In this document: positions 51,691 through 60,001 of the stretch, in pieces
Layout: every line of letters starts with the position of its first letter
How positions within the stretch are numbered: the stretch's first letter is position 1
Source: Mannheimia indoligenes
Lineage (GTDB): Bacteria > Pseudomonadota > Gammaproteobacteria > Enterobacterales > Pasteurellaceae
Assembly: GCF_036880405.1 (NCBI RefSeq)
Contig: NZ_JBAJJM010000007.1
Span: 186,001-250,000 of the forward strand
DNA length: 64,000 nucleotides
Reading direction: 5' to 3'
Program-made: the position numbers and the translations under genes
The notes under the pieces: model-generated
What the model was told of the DNA's origin: nothing
What the model saw: the letters and a program-made list of their open reading frames with translations, nothing else
Databases searched by the model: none

Positions 51691-51735
51691 TTTTATCTCG
51701 CTTATATAACTATTTTGTTAGTTAATCTTAATAAG

Positions 51736-51779
51736 AACACTCTCTTTTATCAAATTATATACATTAAAAGAGAGTGATG
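51736..51779. repeat. Inverted repeat downstream of the EamA gene
   Basis: CACTCTCTTTT and AAAAGAGAGTG face each other across a 17-base AT-rich loop. It may end the minus-strand EamA transcript, but no strong T-run follows. Confidence 0.5.
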
Positions 51780-51810
51780 CCCGAATTATATTAGTTATTT
51801 TTGGTACAAA

Positions 51811-52674
51811 TCATCTCCAATAAAATAAACAAATAATCGCCACAATCGCAATCGCTACGCCTAAATAGTTCACTTTATGGATTTTCTCTTTAAAGAAAAA
51901 TGCTCCCACGAATGTGCCTAAACAGATAACACCTAAGTTCATCCCGGTGAAAACTAAGGTTGGGTCGTATTTCATCGCTTGGTGGGCTTGAATGTAGAAT
52001 AAAATATTGCCGAAATTTAAAACACCAAGTAATAAGCCCGTTAATACGCTTGGAACGTGCCATTGAGTGCGTTTTAGCAGTAAGTAGATAAACATAAAAC
52101 AGCCCGCTCCAATAAAGGCAATGGCTAGAGTAACGGGGAATGCCGAGCCGGATTTGGCGATCTGTTTGAATAAAATATCATTTACGCCATAACCTACCCA
52201 AACAAGGAAAAGGCTGATAATCGCAATTTTGCCGCCTTTTTCCATTCCTTGATTACCTTTCCAAAGTAAGCAGCCTAATGCAACAAAAGCTAATAACAGA
52301 GCCATTAATTTATTATTGGTAACTTGTTCGCCAAAAATAGTGAACGCCGCCAAAATCGGTAGGAATAATGATAAACGCTGTGCCGCATCAGTGCGGATAA
52401 TCCCTGCAAATTCCAATGCTTTTGCTTGCACTAAGAAAATAGTTGGCAACGTGATGCTTAAAATTACAAAAATATAAGCAGACGGATTGGTTGCCATAAT
52501 TTCAGTGATAGATTGCCCTTGAAAATCGGGCTTAAGCAATAGAAACGTCATTGTCGTTGTTACGATATAGTTTACTGCAATGCTTTGATCGATTCGAATG
52601 CCTTTTTGGCGAGCGTATTTAATTAATACCCCTACCGTAACACTACATAAAATAGCAAAAATAAGTTGCAACAC
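51811..52674 (-). CDS. EamA/DMT-family transporter
   Basis: This is a 287-residue inner-membrane protein with ten predicted helices in two EamA halves. Motifs include GIIRTDAAQRLSLFLPILAA in the first half and DPTLVFTGMNLGVICLG in the second. The fold matches the drug/metabolite transporter superfamily. The substrate cannot be told from sequence. AAGGAGAAAAC lies before ATG 52674. Its upstream gap to the hydrolase gene holds an uptake-signal pair. Confidence 0.85.
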   Translation of the reverse strand: MLQLIFAILCSVTVGVLIKYARQKGIRIDQSIAVNYIVTTTMTFLLLKPDFQGQSITEIMATNPSAYIFVILSITLPTIFLVQAKALEFAGIIRTDAAQRLSLFLPILAAFTIFGEQVTNNKLMALLLAFVALGCLLWKGNQGMEKGGKIAIISLFLVWVGYGVNDILFKQIAKSGSAFPVTLAIAFIGAGCFMFIYLLLKRTQWHVPSVLTGLLLGVLNFGNILFYIQAHQAMKYDPTLVFTGMNLGVICLGTFVGAFFFKEKIHKVNYLGVAIAIVAIICLFYWR

Positions 52675-52849
52675 TTTTTGTTTTCTCCTTTTAAAAATGA
52701 AGGCTGTATTCTATAAATATGTTCAATTTTTCGCTAGTAGCAAGCGGTTAAATTTTGCTGAAAATTTGCAAAAAATTAGAGAGTTCCGACCGCTTGTAAT
52801 AGAAAAGTGCTAAAATGATTTCAAACAAGCTGTATAAGATTAAATAAAT

Positions 52850-53604
52850 ATGGAAAAGCTCTTTGATATTAACGAACAAGGTTTTAGCATTCGTTGTAAG
52901 CTCTTTTATGAAAAAGAGCTTCATAACCTTGAAAATGTGGTACTCATTTTGCACGGTTTTGGTTCATCAAAAGATTTAAAATCGAACACCAAATTTGGTG
53001 AACGTTTAACCTCAAAATATAAAGGCTATGCGGCGATTGCTTTTGATTTCCCTTGCCACGGAGCCGATGCCCGCAAAAACTTTCCGTTGCCGAATGCCAA
53101 ACCTATTTGCAAATTGTGATCGATTACGCCAAAAACACGCTGAATGCGAAAAATATCTATGCTTACGGCACGAGCTTTGGCGGATATTTAACGTTGAAAT
53201 ATATTAATGAACAGGGTAATCCGTTCCAAAAAATTGCTTTGCGAGCTCCTGCTGTACAAATTCATCATTCATTGATGAGCCGAATGAGCGAGGAAGAACG
53301 CCAGAAACTAGCAAAAGGTAAGGAAATTTTGTGGGGCTTCGACCGCCAAATGAAAATCAGCCAAGCCTTCTTTGACGAGCTGGCTGGAGGCGATATTTTC
53401 CAAAATGATTATTTGGAAGTTGCCGATCAAATTTTTATTTTGCACGGTACGGAAGATGAAATGGTACCATTAAGCGTTTCACAGCAATTTGCCGATAATA
53501 ATGTGATTGAACTGCTCCCTATTGAAGGGGCAGATCACGCCTTTTCTAACCCGAAATTAATGGACGTTGCTATCGGCAAAATTGTAGATTTTTTTGCTCC
53601 CTAA
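52850..53604 (+). pseudogene. Frameshifted alpha/beta-hydrolase
   Basis: Two overlapping frames together make one hydrolase of about 251 residues. The first holds VVLILHGFGSSKDL and ends out of frame after DFPCHGADARK. The second continues with KLSVAECQTYLQIVIDYAKN. It holds the nucleophile elbow YGTSFGGYLTL, the acid in HGTEDEMVPL and the His in GADHAFSN. The break is at a run of five A (53075-53079); six A would restore one frame. All catalytic residues are kept, so the loss is recent, a slippage variant, or a sequencing error. Confidence 0.85.
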
Positions 53605-53605
53605 C

Positions 53606-54091
53606 TTAATCTTTCGCAAACTTCACTAAAGTTGGATTGACGATACGTTGATAATCTGTCGCATTCAGAATAATAGAACATTCTAATGTGCCGGCATTAA
53701 AGGCTAATTCATCGTAACGCTCAAATAAGCTTGGCTCAGCCACCAACAACAAATCGGAATGGAAACTAAACGGCGGAATTGCTCCAAATACACAGTCGGT
53801 TAATTCTGCCACTTCCGCCGGGCTGGCAAGTGAGGCTCGAAGCCCTCCAAGATGCTAGGCAATTTTGCTTAAATCTGCTTGGTAATCCGCCGGCAATATT
53901 GCTAATACTGCCTGTTTTATGCCATTTCCTTTTACTTTGCAGACTAACGCCTTTGCTCCTTGCCCTATTTCTGTACCACGAATTTTTGCCACTTCTTTTG
54001 ATTTCCCCGCAGAAGAATGTTCCACTATACGATAGTGGGCTTGATGTGAATCTAATAATGCCGTAAGTTGTTGAAAAGTTTGTTCTGACAT
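53606..54091 (-). pseudogene. yeaK: YeaK-type aminoacyl-tRNA deacylase with internal amber codon
   Basis: The gene encodes a YbaK/EbsC-fold protein close to E. coli YeaK, which hydrolyses mischarged aminoacyl-tRNAs. From ATG 54091 the frame reads IRGTEIGQGAKALVCKVKGN, with the conserved Lys, to codon 78. It then meets TAG at 53855-53857 and continues in the same frame with HLGGLRASLASPAEVAEL and CVFGAIPPFSFH to 53606. Homologues have Gln or a similar residue there (CAG to TAG is one change). The full product would be about 160 residues. AAGGGGAAACA precedes the ATG. Inactive unless amber is suppressed. Confidence 0.88.
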
Positions 54092-54156
54092 TGTTTCCCC
54101 TTACAAAACAATAACTAGCGGTCTTTTTCTACTCAAAATTTGCAATTATCCTCATT

Positions 54157-54702
54157 TTAACGCCCAAACATTTTTTCCGGGTTTTCCGGCTGCTCAACTA
54201 AAATTAAAATCGCAGCATCCCCCCCCCACTCTTTTGGAGCTTGGTGTAATGCCATAATTTTCGGGTGTTGTACAAGCCAACGAGGAATTTGATCTTTCAG
54301 TGTGCGAGTGCCAAAGCCTGTCATAATACTGGCACAAAACACTTTCTCTCGCTCACAAGCCAAAATTAAAGCTGCCAACTCTTTTTTCGCTTTTTCTCTG
54401 GTCAAACCGTGCAGATCCAGAAACAGTTCCGGCTGAAAATCACCCCGTCTGAGCTGCTTTAAAATATAAGGATCAACATCTTCACGCAGATATTTCACTT
54501 TTTCATTTTCTTCTTTGAGCAAAGGCTCATATTCATCAGAAAAATAGAACTCAATATCCGCTTTTTCTTTTAACTCTCGTAATTCCTGTAGTTTTTTACG
54601 AGGTTCTGATTTGGGTACATAAGTATTTTGTGTTATTTTTTTCGTGCCTTTAGCCGCTTCTCTAAATAATGCAAATTCGTCTTCTAACATATTCTCTGAC
54701 AT
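54157..54702 (-). CDS. smrB: Ribosome-rescue endonuclease SmrB with a nine-G tract
   Basis: SmrB is an Smr-domain nuclease that cleaves mRNA between collided ribosomes. It has 181 residues. A helical N-terminus is followed by the Smr domain with the catalytic LDLHGLTREKA, IMTGFGTRTLK and HQAPKEWGGDAAILILV. The second motif reads TGFG, where E. coli has HGHG. The codons for Trp-Gly-Gly-Asp near residue 159 contain nine consecutive G (54219-54227). It is divergent from prmB, as in E. coli. Confidence 0.92.
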   Translation of the reverse strand: MSENMLEDEFALFREAAKGTKKITQNTYVPKSEPRKKLQELRELKEKADIEFYFSDEYEPLLKEENEKVKYLREDVDPYILKQLRRGDFQPELFLDLHGLTREKAKKELAALILACEREKVFCASIMTGFGTRTLKDQIPRWLVQHPKIMALHQAPKEWGGDAAILILVEQPENPEKMFGR

Positions 54703-54769
54703 AATCTTTTCCTTCTCTATAATTTTTACATTCTAACACAAAGCAAAATATGGTATAAAACAGCAATTC

Positions 54770-54775
54770 TATAAT
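54770..54775 (+). promoter_or_regulatory. -10 element of prmB
   Basis: TATAAT is a perfect -10 hexamer, 20 bases before the chosen prmB start. No good -35 is visible at the right distance. The ATG at 54777 falls inside the start region, which argues against its use. Confidence 0.5.
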
Positions 54776-54794
54776 TATGCAAAAGGCACTAAAA

Positions 54795-55739
54795 ATGTTT
54801 AAATATAATATCGAACTTCTTGATGAAATTGCAGCCCTGCCCGTTGTGAATGATTTAGCCACCATTCAAGATATGATGCGTTGGGCGTATAGCTATTTCA
54901 ATGCTTCCGATCTTTACTACGGGCACGGTTATGACAACGCGTGGGACGAAGCCCAACAATTAGTATTAGCCGGGCTTTATCTGCCTTTTGATGTGCCGGA
55001 AGCACTTTACTCTTCCCGATTAACACGAGCGGAAAAAGAACGTGTTATCCACTTAATTTGCGAGCGTTTAGGCTCTCGTAAACCTGTGGCTTATTTAACT
55101 CACTCAGCTTGGTTCTGTGGCAGTGAATATTATGTGGACGAACGTGTGATTGTGCCACGCTCCCCAATCGGCGAGCTGATTAAAAAGGGCTTTAAAGGCA
55201 TTATCAAAAACGAGCCACATCGCATTTTAGATATGTGCACCGGCAGCGGTTGCATTGCGATTGCCTGTGCAGAGCGTTTTCCAGATGCGGAAGTGGATGC
55301 AGTCGATCTTTCACTCGATGCGTTAGATGTGGCTCAAATTAATATTGAGCGTCATCAAGTATCACATCGTGTATTCCCGATCAGCTCAGATTTATTTAAC
55401 GATATTCCGCAAGATAAATATGATTTGATTGTAACTAATCCGCCTTATGTTGATGCAGAAGATTTAGGCGATATGCCGGAAGAATTTCACCACGAACCCG
55501 AATTAGCATTAGGTTCGGGAGCAGACGGTTTGGATTTAACCAAACGCATTTTGGCACAGGCGGCAGATTACTTAAATGATAACGGCGTGTTAGTGTGCGA
55601 AGTGGGAAATAGTATGGTACATTTAATCGAACAATTCCCAAGCGTACCGTTTAACTGGTTGGAGTTTGAAAATGGCGGATTGGGTGTGTTTAGTTTGACG
55701 AAAGAAGAGTTAGTAAAATATCATCATTTATTTGCTTAA
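54795..55739 (+). CDS. prmB: Ribosomal protein uL3 glutamine methyltransferase PrmB
   Basis: PrmB methylates a glutamine of ribosomal protein uL3 using SAM. It has 314 residues from ATG 54795. The N-terminal domain has DLATIQDMMRWAYSYF and YGHGYDNAWDEA. The Rossmann methyltransferase domain has LDMCTGSGCIAIA and the catalytic NPPYVD. I prefer ATG 54795 because AAGG lies nine bases upstream. ATG 54777 directly follows the -10 element. It is divergent from smrB. Confidence 0.95.
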   Translation: MFKYNIELLDEIAALPVVNDLATIQDMMRWAYSYFNASDLYYGHGYDNAWDEAQQLVLAGLYLPFDVPEALYSSRLTRAEKERVIHLICERLGSRKPVAYLTHSAWFCGSEYYVDERVIVPRSPIGELIKKGFKGIIKNEPHRILDMCTGSGCIAIACAERFPDAEVDAVDLSLDALDVAQINIERHQVSHRVFPISSDLFNDIPQDKYDLIVTNPPYVDAEDLGDMPEEFHHEPELALGSGADGLDLTKRILAQAADYLNDNGVLVCEVGNSMVHLIEQFPSVPFNWLEFENGGLGVFSLTKEELVKYHHLFA

Positions 55740-55747
55740 ATCTGCCT

Positions 55748-55813
55748 CCCCTCTCTCTGATAAATCATTCTGAACGAATGATTTATCTGTCTCTCTCCCA
55801 CAAGGGGAGAGAG
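55748..55813 (+). repeat. Structured intergenic repeat, copy B
   Basis: It opens CCCCTCTCTCTGA and closes CTCTCCCACAAGGGGAGAG. The inner hairpin is GATAAATCATTC / GAATGATTTATC with loop TGAAC. It lies between the convergent prmB and murQ genes and could work as a bidirectional terminator. Confidence 0.78.
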
Positions 55814-55824
55814 CAGACATACTT

Positions 55825-56736
55825 CTATTTTAACGCTTTTTGCAATCGTCCTTGATTTTGAGCTAATAAACTTTCCGCTTCCTGCTTATCTAAATTACCT
55901 AAAATCATCATAATCGCTAATTTTGCGTTATTTTCAGCTAATTTTAATGTATTTTCAGCTACATATCTTTCACATTCGGTTGCTTGCATTACAATACGGA
56001 TTGCTCGAGCTTTAAGCTTTTCATTAGTGGCTTGCACGTCTACCATTAAATTTTGGTAGCATTTGCCAATTAAGATCATTGAGGCAGTTGTCAGCATATT
56101 CAATACTAACTTTTGTGCCGTGCCTGATTTCATACGGCTTGAGCCAGTCAGCACTTCTGCCCCTACAACCGTATCAATCGCAATATCCGCAATTTGTGCC
56201 ATCGCCGAATGAGGGTTGCTGGCAATCGAAACTGTTGTTGCTCCTAGAGAATTAGCATATTCCATTGCCCCTAGCACATACGGCGTTCTGCCACTTGCTG
56301 CAATACCGACTAATACATCTTTTTGCGAAAAATTGACCGCTTGTAAATCAACTTTTCCCTGCTCACGGTTATCTTCCGCCCCTTCAATCGGGAAACGTAA
56401 AGCCTTCTCACCACCGGCAATTAAGCCCACGACCATTTCAGGTTTGACACCATAGGTTGGAGGACATTCTGAAGCATCTAGTACACCTAAACGCCCGCTC
56501 GTTCCGGCTCCCACATAAACTAATCGTCCACCTTGCTGAAAGGCAACCACGATTTTTTCTACTGCTAAAGCAATTTGCGGCAAGCATTTTTCTACTGCAA
56601 TAGGCACTTGCTTGTCTTCATTATTGATAATCTGCACAATCTCTAATGCAGAAAGTTCATCAATATTCATTGAGTTTGGATTACGCTGCTCTGTGATCAT
56701 CTGCCCTAAGGCATTGAGTAAATTCTTTTCTGTCAT
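55825..56736 (-). CDS. murQ: N-acetylmuramic acid 6-phosphate etherase
   Basis: MurQ cleaves the lactyl ether of MurNAc-6-phosphate to give GlcNAc-6-phosphate in murein recycling. It has 303 residues. The SIS-fold core has LVYVGAGTSGRLGVLDASEC then PPTYG, and IAASGRTPYVLGAMEYA. EVLTGSSRMKSGTAQKLVLN is also diagnostic. It follows anmK by eight bases, so the two recycling steps are encoded together. Confidence 0.96.
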   Translation of the reverse strand: MTEKNLLNALGQMITEQRNPNSMNIDELSALEIVQIINNEDKQVPIAVEKCLPQIALAVEKIVVAFQQGGRLVYVGAGTSGRLGVLDASECPPTYGVKPEMVVGLIAGGEKALRFPIEGAEDNREQGKVDLQAVNFSQKDVLVGIAASGRTPYVLGAMEYANSLGATTVSIASNPHSAMAQIADIAIDTVVGAEVLTGSSRMKSGTAQKLVLNMLTTASMILIGKCYQNLMVDVQATNEKLKARAIRIVMQATECERYVAENTLKLAENNAKLAIMMILGNLDKQEAESLLAQNQGRLQKALK

Positions 56737-56744
56737 TTTTCTCG

Positions 56745-57857
56745 TTATTCCGCCGGGTAAATCACCCCTAAACTTGCCGATTTTTTCGCCCCTGTTACAC
56801 TTGGCATATTACTTGGTAAACTATGCATTCGTTGATAAGCCAGCCAAGCAAATGCAGCGGCTTCGACATAATCAATATCTAAACCAAACTCGGTTGTGGT
56901 TGCCACACGCCAATTTGGCAGAAGTGCAGATAATCTTTCCATTAACAATGAGTTTCTTGCTCCACCACCACATACCAACAACAGGCAAGGCAATTCAGTT
57001 TCAAGTGGAATTAATTCGTTGGCAATACTTTTTGCAGTAAATTCTGCAAGCGTACGTTGCACATCTTCAGGCTTGCAAGCGGTGAAATTTTGCAATTTTT
57101 TTGCAAGCCACGTTAAATTGAATAACTCTCTCCCTGTGCTTTTGGGGGGAACTTTACTGAAAAACGGTTCATTCAATAATTCAACTAATAAGTCAGGCAT
57201 AATCTGACCCGATTTCGCCCACTCGCCGTTTTTGTCGTATCTTTTGCCTTGATGTTGCTCGATCCAGCTATCCATCAGCGTATTCCCTGCCCCTACATCA
57301 TAACCAATAGTTGGGCTATTCGGTTTTAGCACTGAAATGTTACTAATACCACCAATGTTTAGTACCACCGTTAAACGATTAGCATCACTAAAAATTGCCT
57401 GATGAAAAGCCGGCACAAGTGGTGCACCCTGCCCTCCAACTGCCATATCTTTACGACGAAAATCGGCAATAGTAGTGATGCCTGTTTTGGCTGCAACTAA
57501 ATTCATATCACCAATTTGTGTTGTAAATGGATAAACGGAATCCGGAGAATGCCAAACCGTTTGCCCGTGGCAACCAATGGCTTGAATATGTTCTGCTGTT
57601 AGCTGATTTTTCGCTAAAAATGCATTAATGGTTTGTGCATAAAGCGAGCCTAAACGGTGGTCGATTTCCCCTAGCTTTTGTAGATTGGTTTCGCCTGTTT
57701 TAAGCAACGCAGAAATATCCGAACGTAATTCCTCCGGCATTGGAAAGAAATCACAAGCGGTCATTTTGGGCGGACTTTTTGCAAAATCCATTAAAGCAAT
57801 ATCTACGCCATCAAGGCTCGTGCCAGACATAACGCCGATATAATAATTTTTACTCAT
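56745..57857 (-). CDS. anmK: Anhydro-N-acetylmuramic acid kinase AnmK
   Basis: AnmK converts anhydroMurNAc from lytic transglycosylase products to MurNAc-6-phosphate, the substrate of MurQ. It has 370 residues in the ASKHA fold. Motifs are YIGVMSGTSLDGVDIALMDF, GCHGQTVWH, VVLNIGGISNISVL and the C-terminal VCGGGARNSLLMERL. Two uptake signals encode TAC tripeptides (PKMTACDFF and QNFTACKPED). Confidence 0.96.
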   Translation of the reverse strand: MSKNYYIGVMSGTSLDGVDIALMDFAKSPPKMTACDFFPMPEELRSDISALLKTGETNLQKLGEIDHRLGSLYAQTINAFLAKNQLTAEHIQAIGCHGQTVWHSPDSVYPFTTQIGDMNLVAAKTGITTIADFRRKDMAVGGQGAPLVPAFHQAIFSDANRLTVVLNIGGISNISVLKPNSPTIGYDVGAGNTLMDSWIEQHQGKRYDKNGEWAKSGQIMPDLLVELLNEPFFSKVPPKSTGRELFNLTWLAKKLQNFTACKPEDVQRTLAEFTAKSIANELIPLETELPCLLLVCGGGARNSLLMERLSALLPNWRVATTTEFGLDIDYVEAAAFAWLAYQRMHSLPSNMPSVTGAKKSASLGVIYPAE

Positions 57858-57895
57858 TATCTATTCATTGCTCCCTTATCCCGTCTGAGCTGCCT

Positions 57896-58054
57896 GAGCG
57901 ACTTTGAATTTGTAGGAAAAATTTAGTGTTTGAGCTTGCAACGCAAGCGAGTTTTAAATTTTTTCGTTAAGCAAATTCAAACAAAGCGAAGAAAGCAGCG
58001 AAGTTCGGGTCGCCTTTCTTTGGTTACTTTCTTTGGCGAAGCAAAGAAAGTAAC
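57896..58054. repeat. Intergenic palindromic repeat block between queF and anmK
   Basis: The block has two parts. The first is a nested inverted repeat (TGAATTTG near 57905 and CAAATTCA near 57974) enclosing GCTTGCAACGCAAGC. The second is a perfect 13-bp hairpin, GTTACTTTCTTTG (58023-58035) and CAAAGAAAGTAAC (58042-58054), loop GCGAAG. Similar GTTACTTTCTTTG hairpins with GGGTCGCCTTTCTTTGG upstream are common in gammaproteobacterial genomes. Confidence 0.65.
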
Positions 58055-58061
58055 AAACGAT

Positions 58062-58901
58062 TTATTGACGTGCCATCCGTAAATTTTCCGGCACTTCCTC
58101 AAAATTCGATCTAAACGGATTAATATCCAACCCACCTCGTCTGGTGTAGCGTGCGTAAACAGTCAATTTTTCAGGCAGGGCGAATTGCATTAGGTCGCAG
58201 AAAATCCGTTCCACACATTGTTCGTGGAACTCGTTATGTTCACGGAATGAGACCAAATAACGCAATAATTTTTCACGGTTTAGCTTTTTGCCCTTGTAGT
58301 GAATTTGTACACTCCCCCAGTCCGGCTGGGAAGTAATTAAGCAGTTAGATTTGAGCAAATGGCTCACTAAAGTTTCTTCTACTACATCATCTTCTGTGAT
58401 GTTTTCTAAATAGTGGGTTGAAAATGCGTAGCTGTCGATTTGGATATCCTGCTCATCAACGCACTCGCCTTCGAAATCAACAATCGGTTGTTGCGTGTAG
58501 TGCGATAATGTGTAAATTTTTACCGAAACTTGACCGCTTGCACAGTTTGCGAGATCACGTTGGATAGTCTGCTCGACTTCCTCAATGGAACTGAATTTGG
58601 TTTGGTTAAAACTGTTTAAATAGAGCTTAAAACTTTTCGACTCAATTAAATTTTCGGTTTTGAAATCAATAGCAACATCTGCAATCGCCACCTGTGGCAA
58701 GCCGCTTTTATTAAGCCACGAGAGTTCGTAACACGTCCAAACATCAGCCCCTTGAGTAAACGGCTGAGATTGTGTAATCCCCAACCCATCACGGTTTAAT
58801 TTGCGGGGGACGGGTTGTAAAAGCGAAGCGTCATATTCGCTTTTATATTCGGTTTTCTGCCCAAGTTTTAGGGCATCGAGAGATTTATCGTTGTAGTTCA
58901 T
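58062..58901 (-). CDS. queF: NADPH-dependent 7-cyano-7-deazaguanine reductase QueF
   Basis: QueF reduces preQ0 to preQ1 in queuosine biosynthesis. It has 279 residues, the long two-domain form found in E. coli. The catalytic Cys is in KSNCLITSQPDWGS, and HYKGKKLNREKLLRYL with EFHEQCVERI follow. QueF normally works with QueC, QueD and QueE, none of which is in the window. It ends next to a palindromic repeat block. Confidence 0.95.
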   Translation of the reverse strand: MNYNDKSLDALKLGQKTEYKSEYDASLLQPVPRKLNRDGLGITQSQPFTQGADVWTCYELSWLNKSGLPQVAIADVAIDFKTENLIESKSFKLYLNSFNQTKFSSIEEVEQTIQRDLANCASGQVSVKIYTLSHYTQQPIVDFEGECVDEQDIQIDSYAFSTHYLENITEDDVVEETLVSHLLKSNCLITSQPDWGSVQIHYKGKKLNREKLLRYLVSFREHNEFHEQCVERIFCDLMQFALPEKLTVYARYTRRGGLDINPFRSNFEEVPENLRMARQ

Positions 58902-58909
58902 TTTATTTC

Positions 58910-59458
58910 TTATTTAATGTATCTAACTAAATCCACTAGGCTGTCTAGCACTAAATCGGCTTTTGCTTCACCTTCTGCGGTAACGGCTTTGCCTGTTCTT
59001 ACCAATACTTTGGTTTTCACGCCGGCATTTTCCGCTGCTAGTAAGTCTTCCAATTTATCGCCCACCATATAAGATTGGCTAGGATCGATATTCAGATCTT
59101 TAATTGCTTGCTCAAACATTCCTGCTTTTGGCTTGCGACAATCGCAATCTTCACGGTATTCGCCTTTTCCCTCCGGATGGTGTGGGCAGTAGTAAATGCC
59201 GTCTAGCACCACGCCGTAATCTTCATCGAGCGACCAATCCATCCACTCAGTGAGCTGCATAAATTGTTCTTCGCTGAAATAACCCCGAGCAATGCCGGAT
59301 TGATTGGTAACCAGCACGAGCAAATAACCTTTATCTTGAAGCTGCTTTAACGCTTTGCCAACACCGTCAATGAACTGGAAATCATCAATTTTATGCACAT
59401 AGCCGTGATCGATATTAATTGTGCCATCACGATCAAGAAAAATTGCTTTTTTAGCCAT
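58910..59458 (-). CDS. gmhB: D-glycero-beta-D-manno-heptose 1,7-bisphosphate 7-phosphatase
   Basis: GmhB dephosphorylates heptose bisphosphate for the LPS inner core. It has 182 residues in the HAD fold. The nucleophile motif is IFLDRDGTIN, followed by VTNQSGIARGYF. The zinc loop has CPHHPEGKGEYREDCDCRKPK. I chose ATG 59458 with AAAGGA eight bases upstream. Its A is shared with the bcp stop codon (TGATG), so the two are translationally coupled. Confidence 0.95.
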   Translation of the reverse strand: MAKKAIFLDRDGTINIDHGYVHKIDDFQFIDGVGKALKQLQDKGYLLVLVTNQSGIARGYFSEEQFMQLTEWMDWSLDEDYGVVLDGIYYCPHHPEGKGEYREDCDCRKPKAGMFEQAIKDLNIDPSQSYMVGDKLEDLLAAENAGVKTKVLVRTGKAVTAEGEAKADLVLDSLVDLVRYIK

Positions 59459-59928
59459 CAATTTGATCCTTTAATAAAATCGACCACCATTTGATGATGT
59501 TCGCTTGTTTTGAATTTATCAAAAACCTGCTCAATCACGCCTTGTTCATTCACTAAAAAACTGATGCGATGAATGCCATCATAGGTTTTGCCTAAAAACT
59601 TTTTCTCGCCCCATACACCAAAAGCCTCTGCCACTTGGTGGTCTGGGTCTGATAACAAAGTGAAATTAAGCTCTTTTTTCTCGACAAATTGAGCCAGTTT
59701 TTTCGGTAAATCAGGGCTAATTCCAAGCACGACTACGTTGAGTTCATCAAGTTCTGATTTGCTATCACGCAACCCACACGCCTGTGTAGTACAACCCGGA
59801 GTGAGAGCTTTGGGGTAGAAATAAACTAACACTTTTTTGCCTGTAAATTGGGAAAGTGAAACCGCTTCATCAACCTGATTTTGAAGGGTAAATTGAGGAG
59901 CTTTATCGCCAACTTTTAAGATATTCAT
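59458..59928 (-). CDS. bcp: Thiol peroxidase Bcp (peroxiredoxin Q)
   Basis: Bcp reduces peroxides with a peroxidatic and a resolving cysteine. It has 156 residues from ATG 59928. LTPGCTTQACGLRD carries both cysteines five residues apart. FGVWGEKKFLGKTYDGIHR is family-typical. Longer frames reach 60000 but cross an uptake-signal hairpin and match nothing, so I use the start equivalent to E. coli Bcp. GGAAA lies about ten bases upstream. Confidence 0.94.
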   Translation of the reverse strand: MNILKVGDKAPQFTLQNQVDEAVSLSQFTGKKVLVYFYPKALTPGCTTQACGLRDSKSELDELNVVVLGISPDLPKKLAQFVEKKELNFTLLSDPDHQVAEAFGVWGEKKFLGKTYDGIHRISFLVNEQGVIEQVFDKFKTSEHHQMVVDFIKGSN

Positions 59929-59950
59929 TTGTAATTTTTCCATAAAAAAT

Positions 59951-59978
59951 AACCGCTTGTATTCTACTACAAGCGGTC
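59951..59978 (-). terminator. Inverted uptake-signal pair between hemW and bcp
   Basis: ACCGCTTGTA (59952-59961) and TACAAGCGGT (59968-59977) form a perfect 10-bp stem with a six-base loop. It is the tightest of the uptake-signal hairpins here and could terminate hemW transcription. Confidence 0.6.
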
Positions 59979-60001
59979 GATTCTGGGTATTTTTTTGCAA
60001 A

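Noticed and set aside
54300..54345. TGFG in SmrB in place of HGHG as a sign of a dead enzyme
   Set aside because: TGxG variants occur in other Smr-domain proteins and the DLHG motif is intact, so inactivation cannot be claimed.
54777..54794. Upstream ATG for PrmB
   Set aside because: It lies just after a perfect TATAAT and has no ribosome-binding site; the ATG 18 bases later has one.
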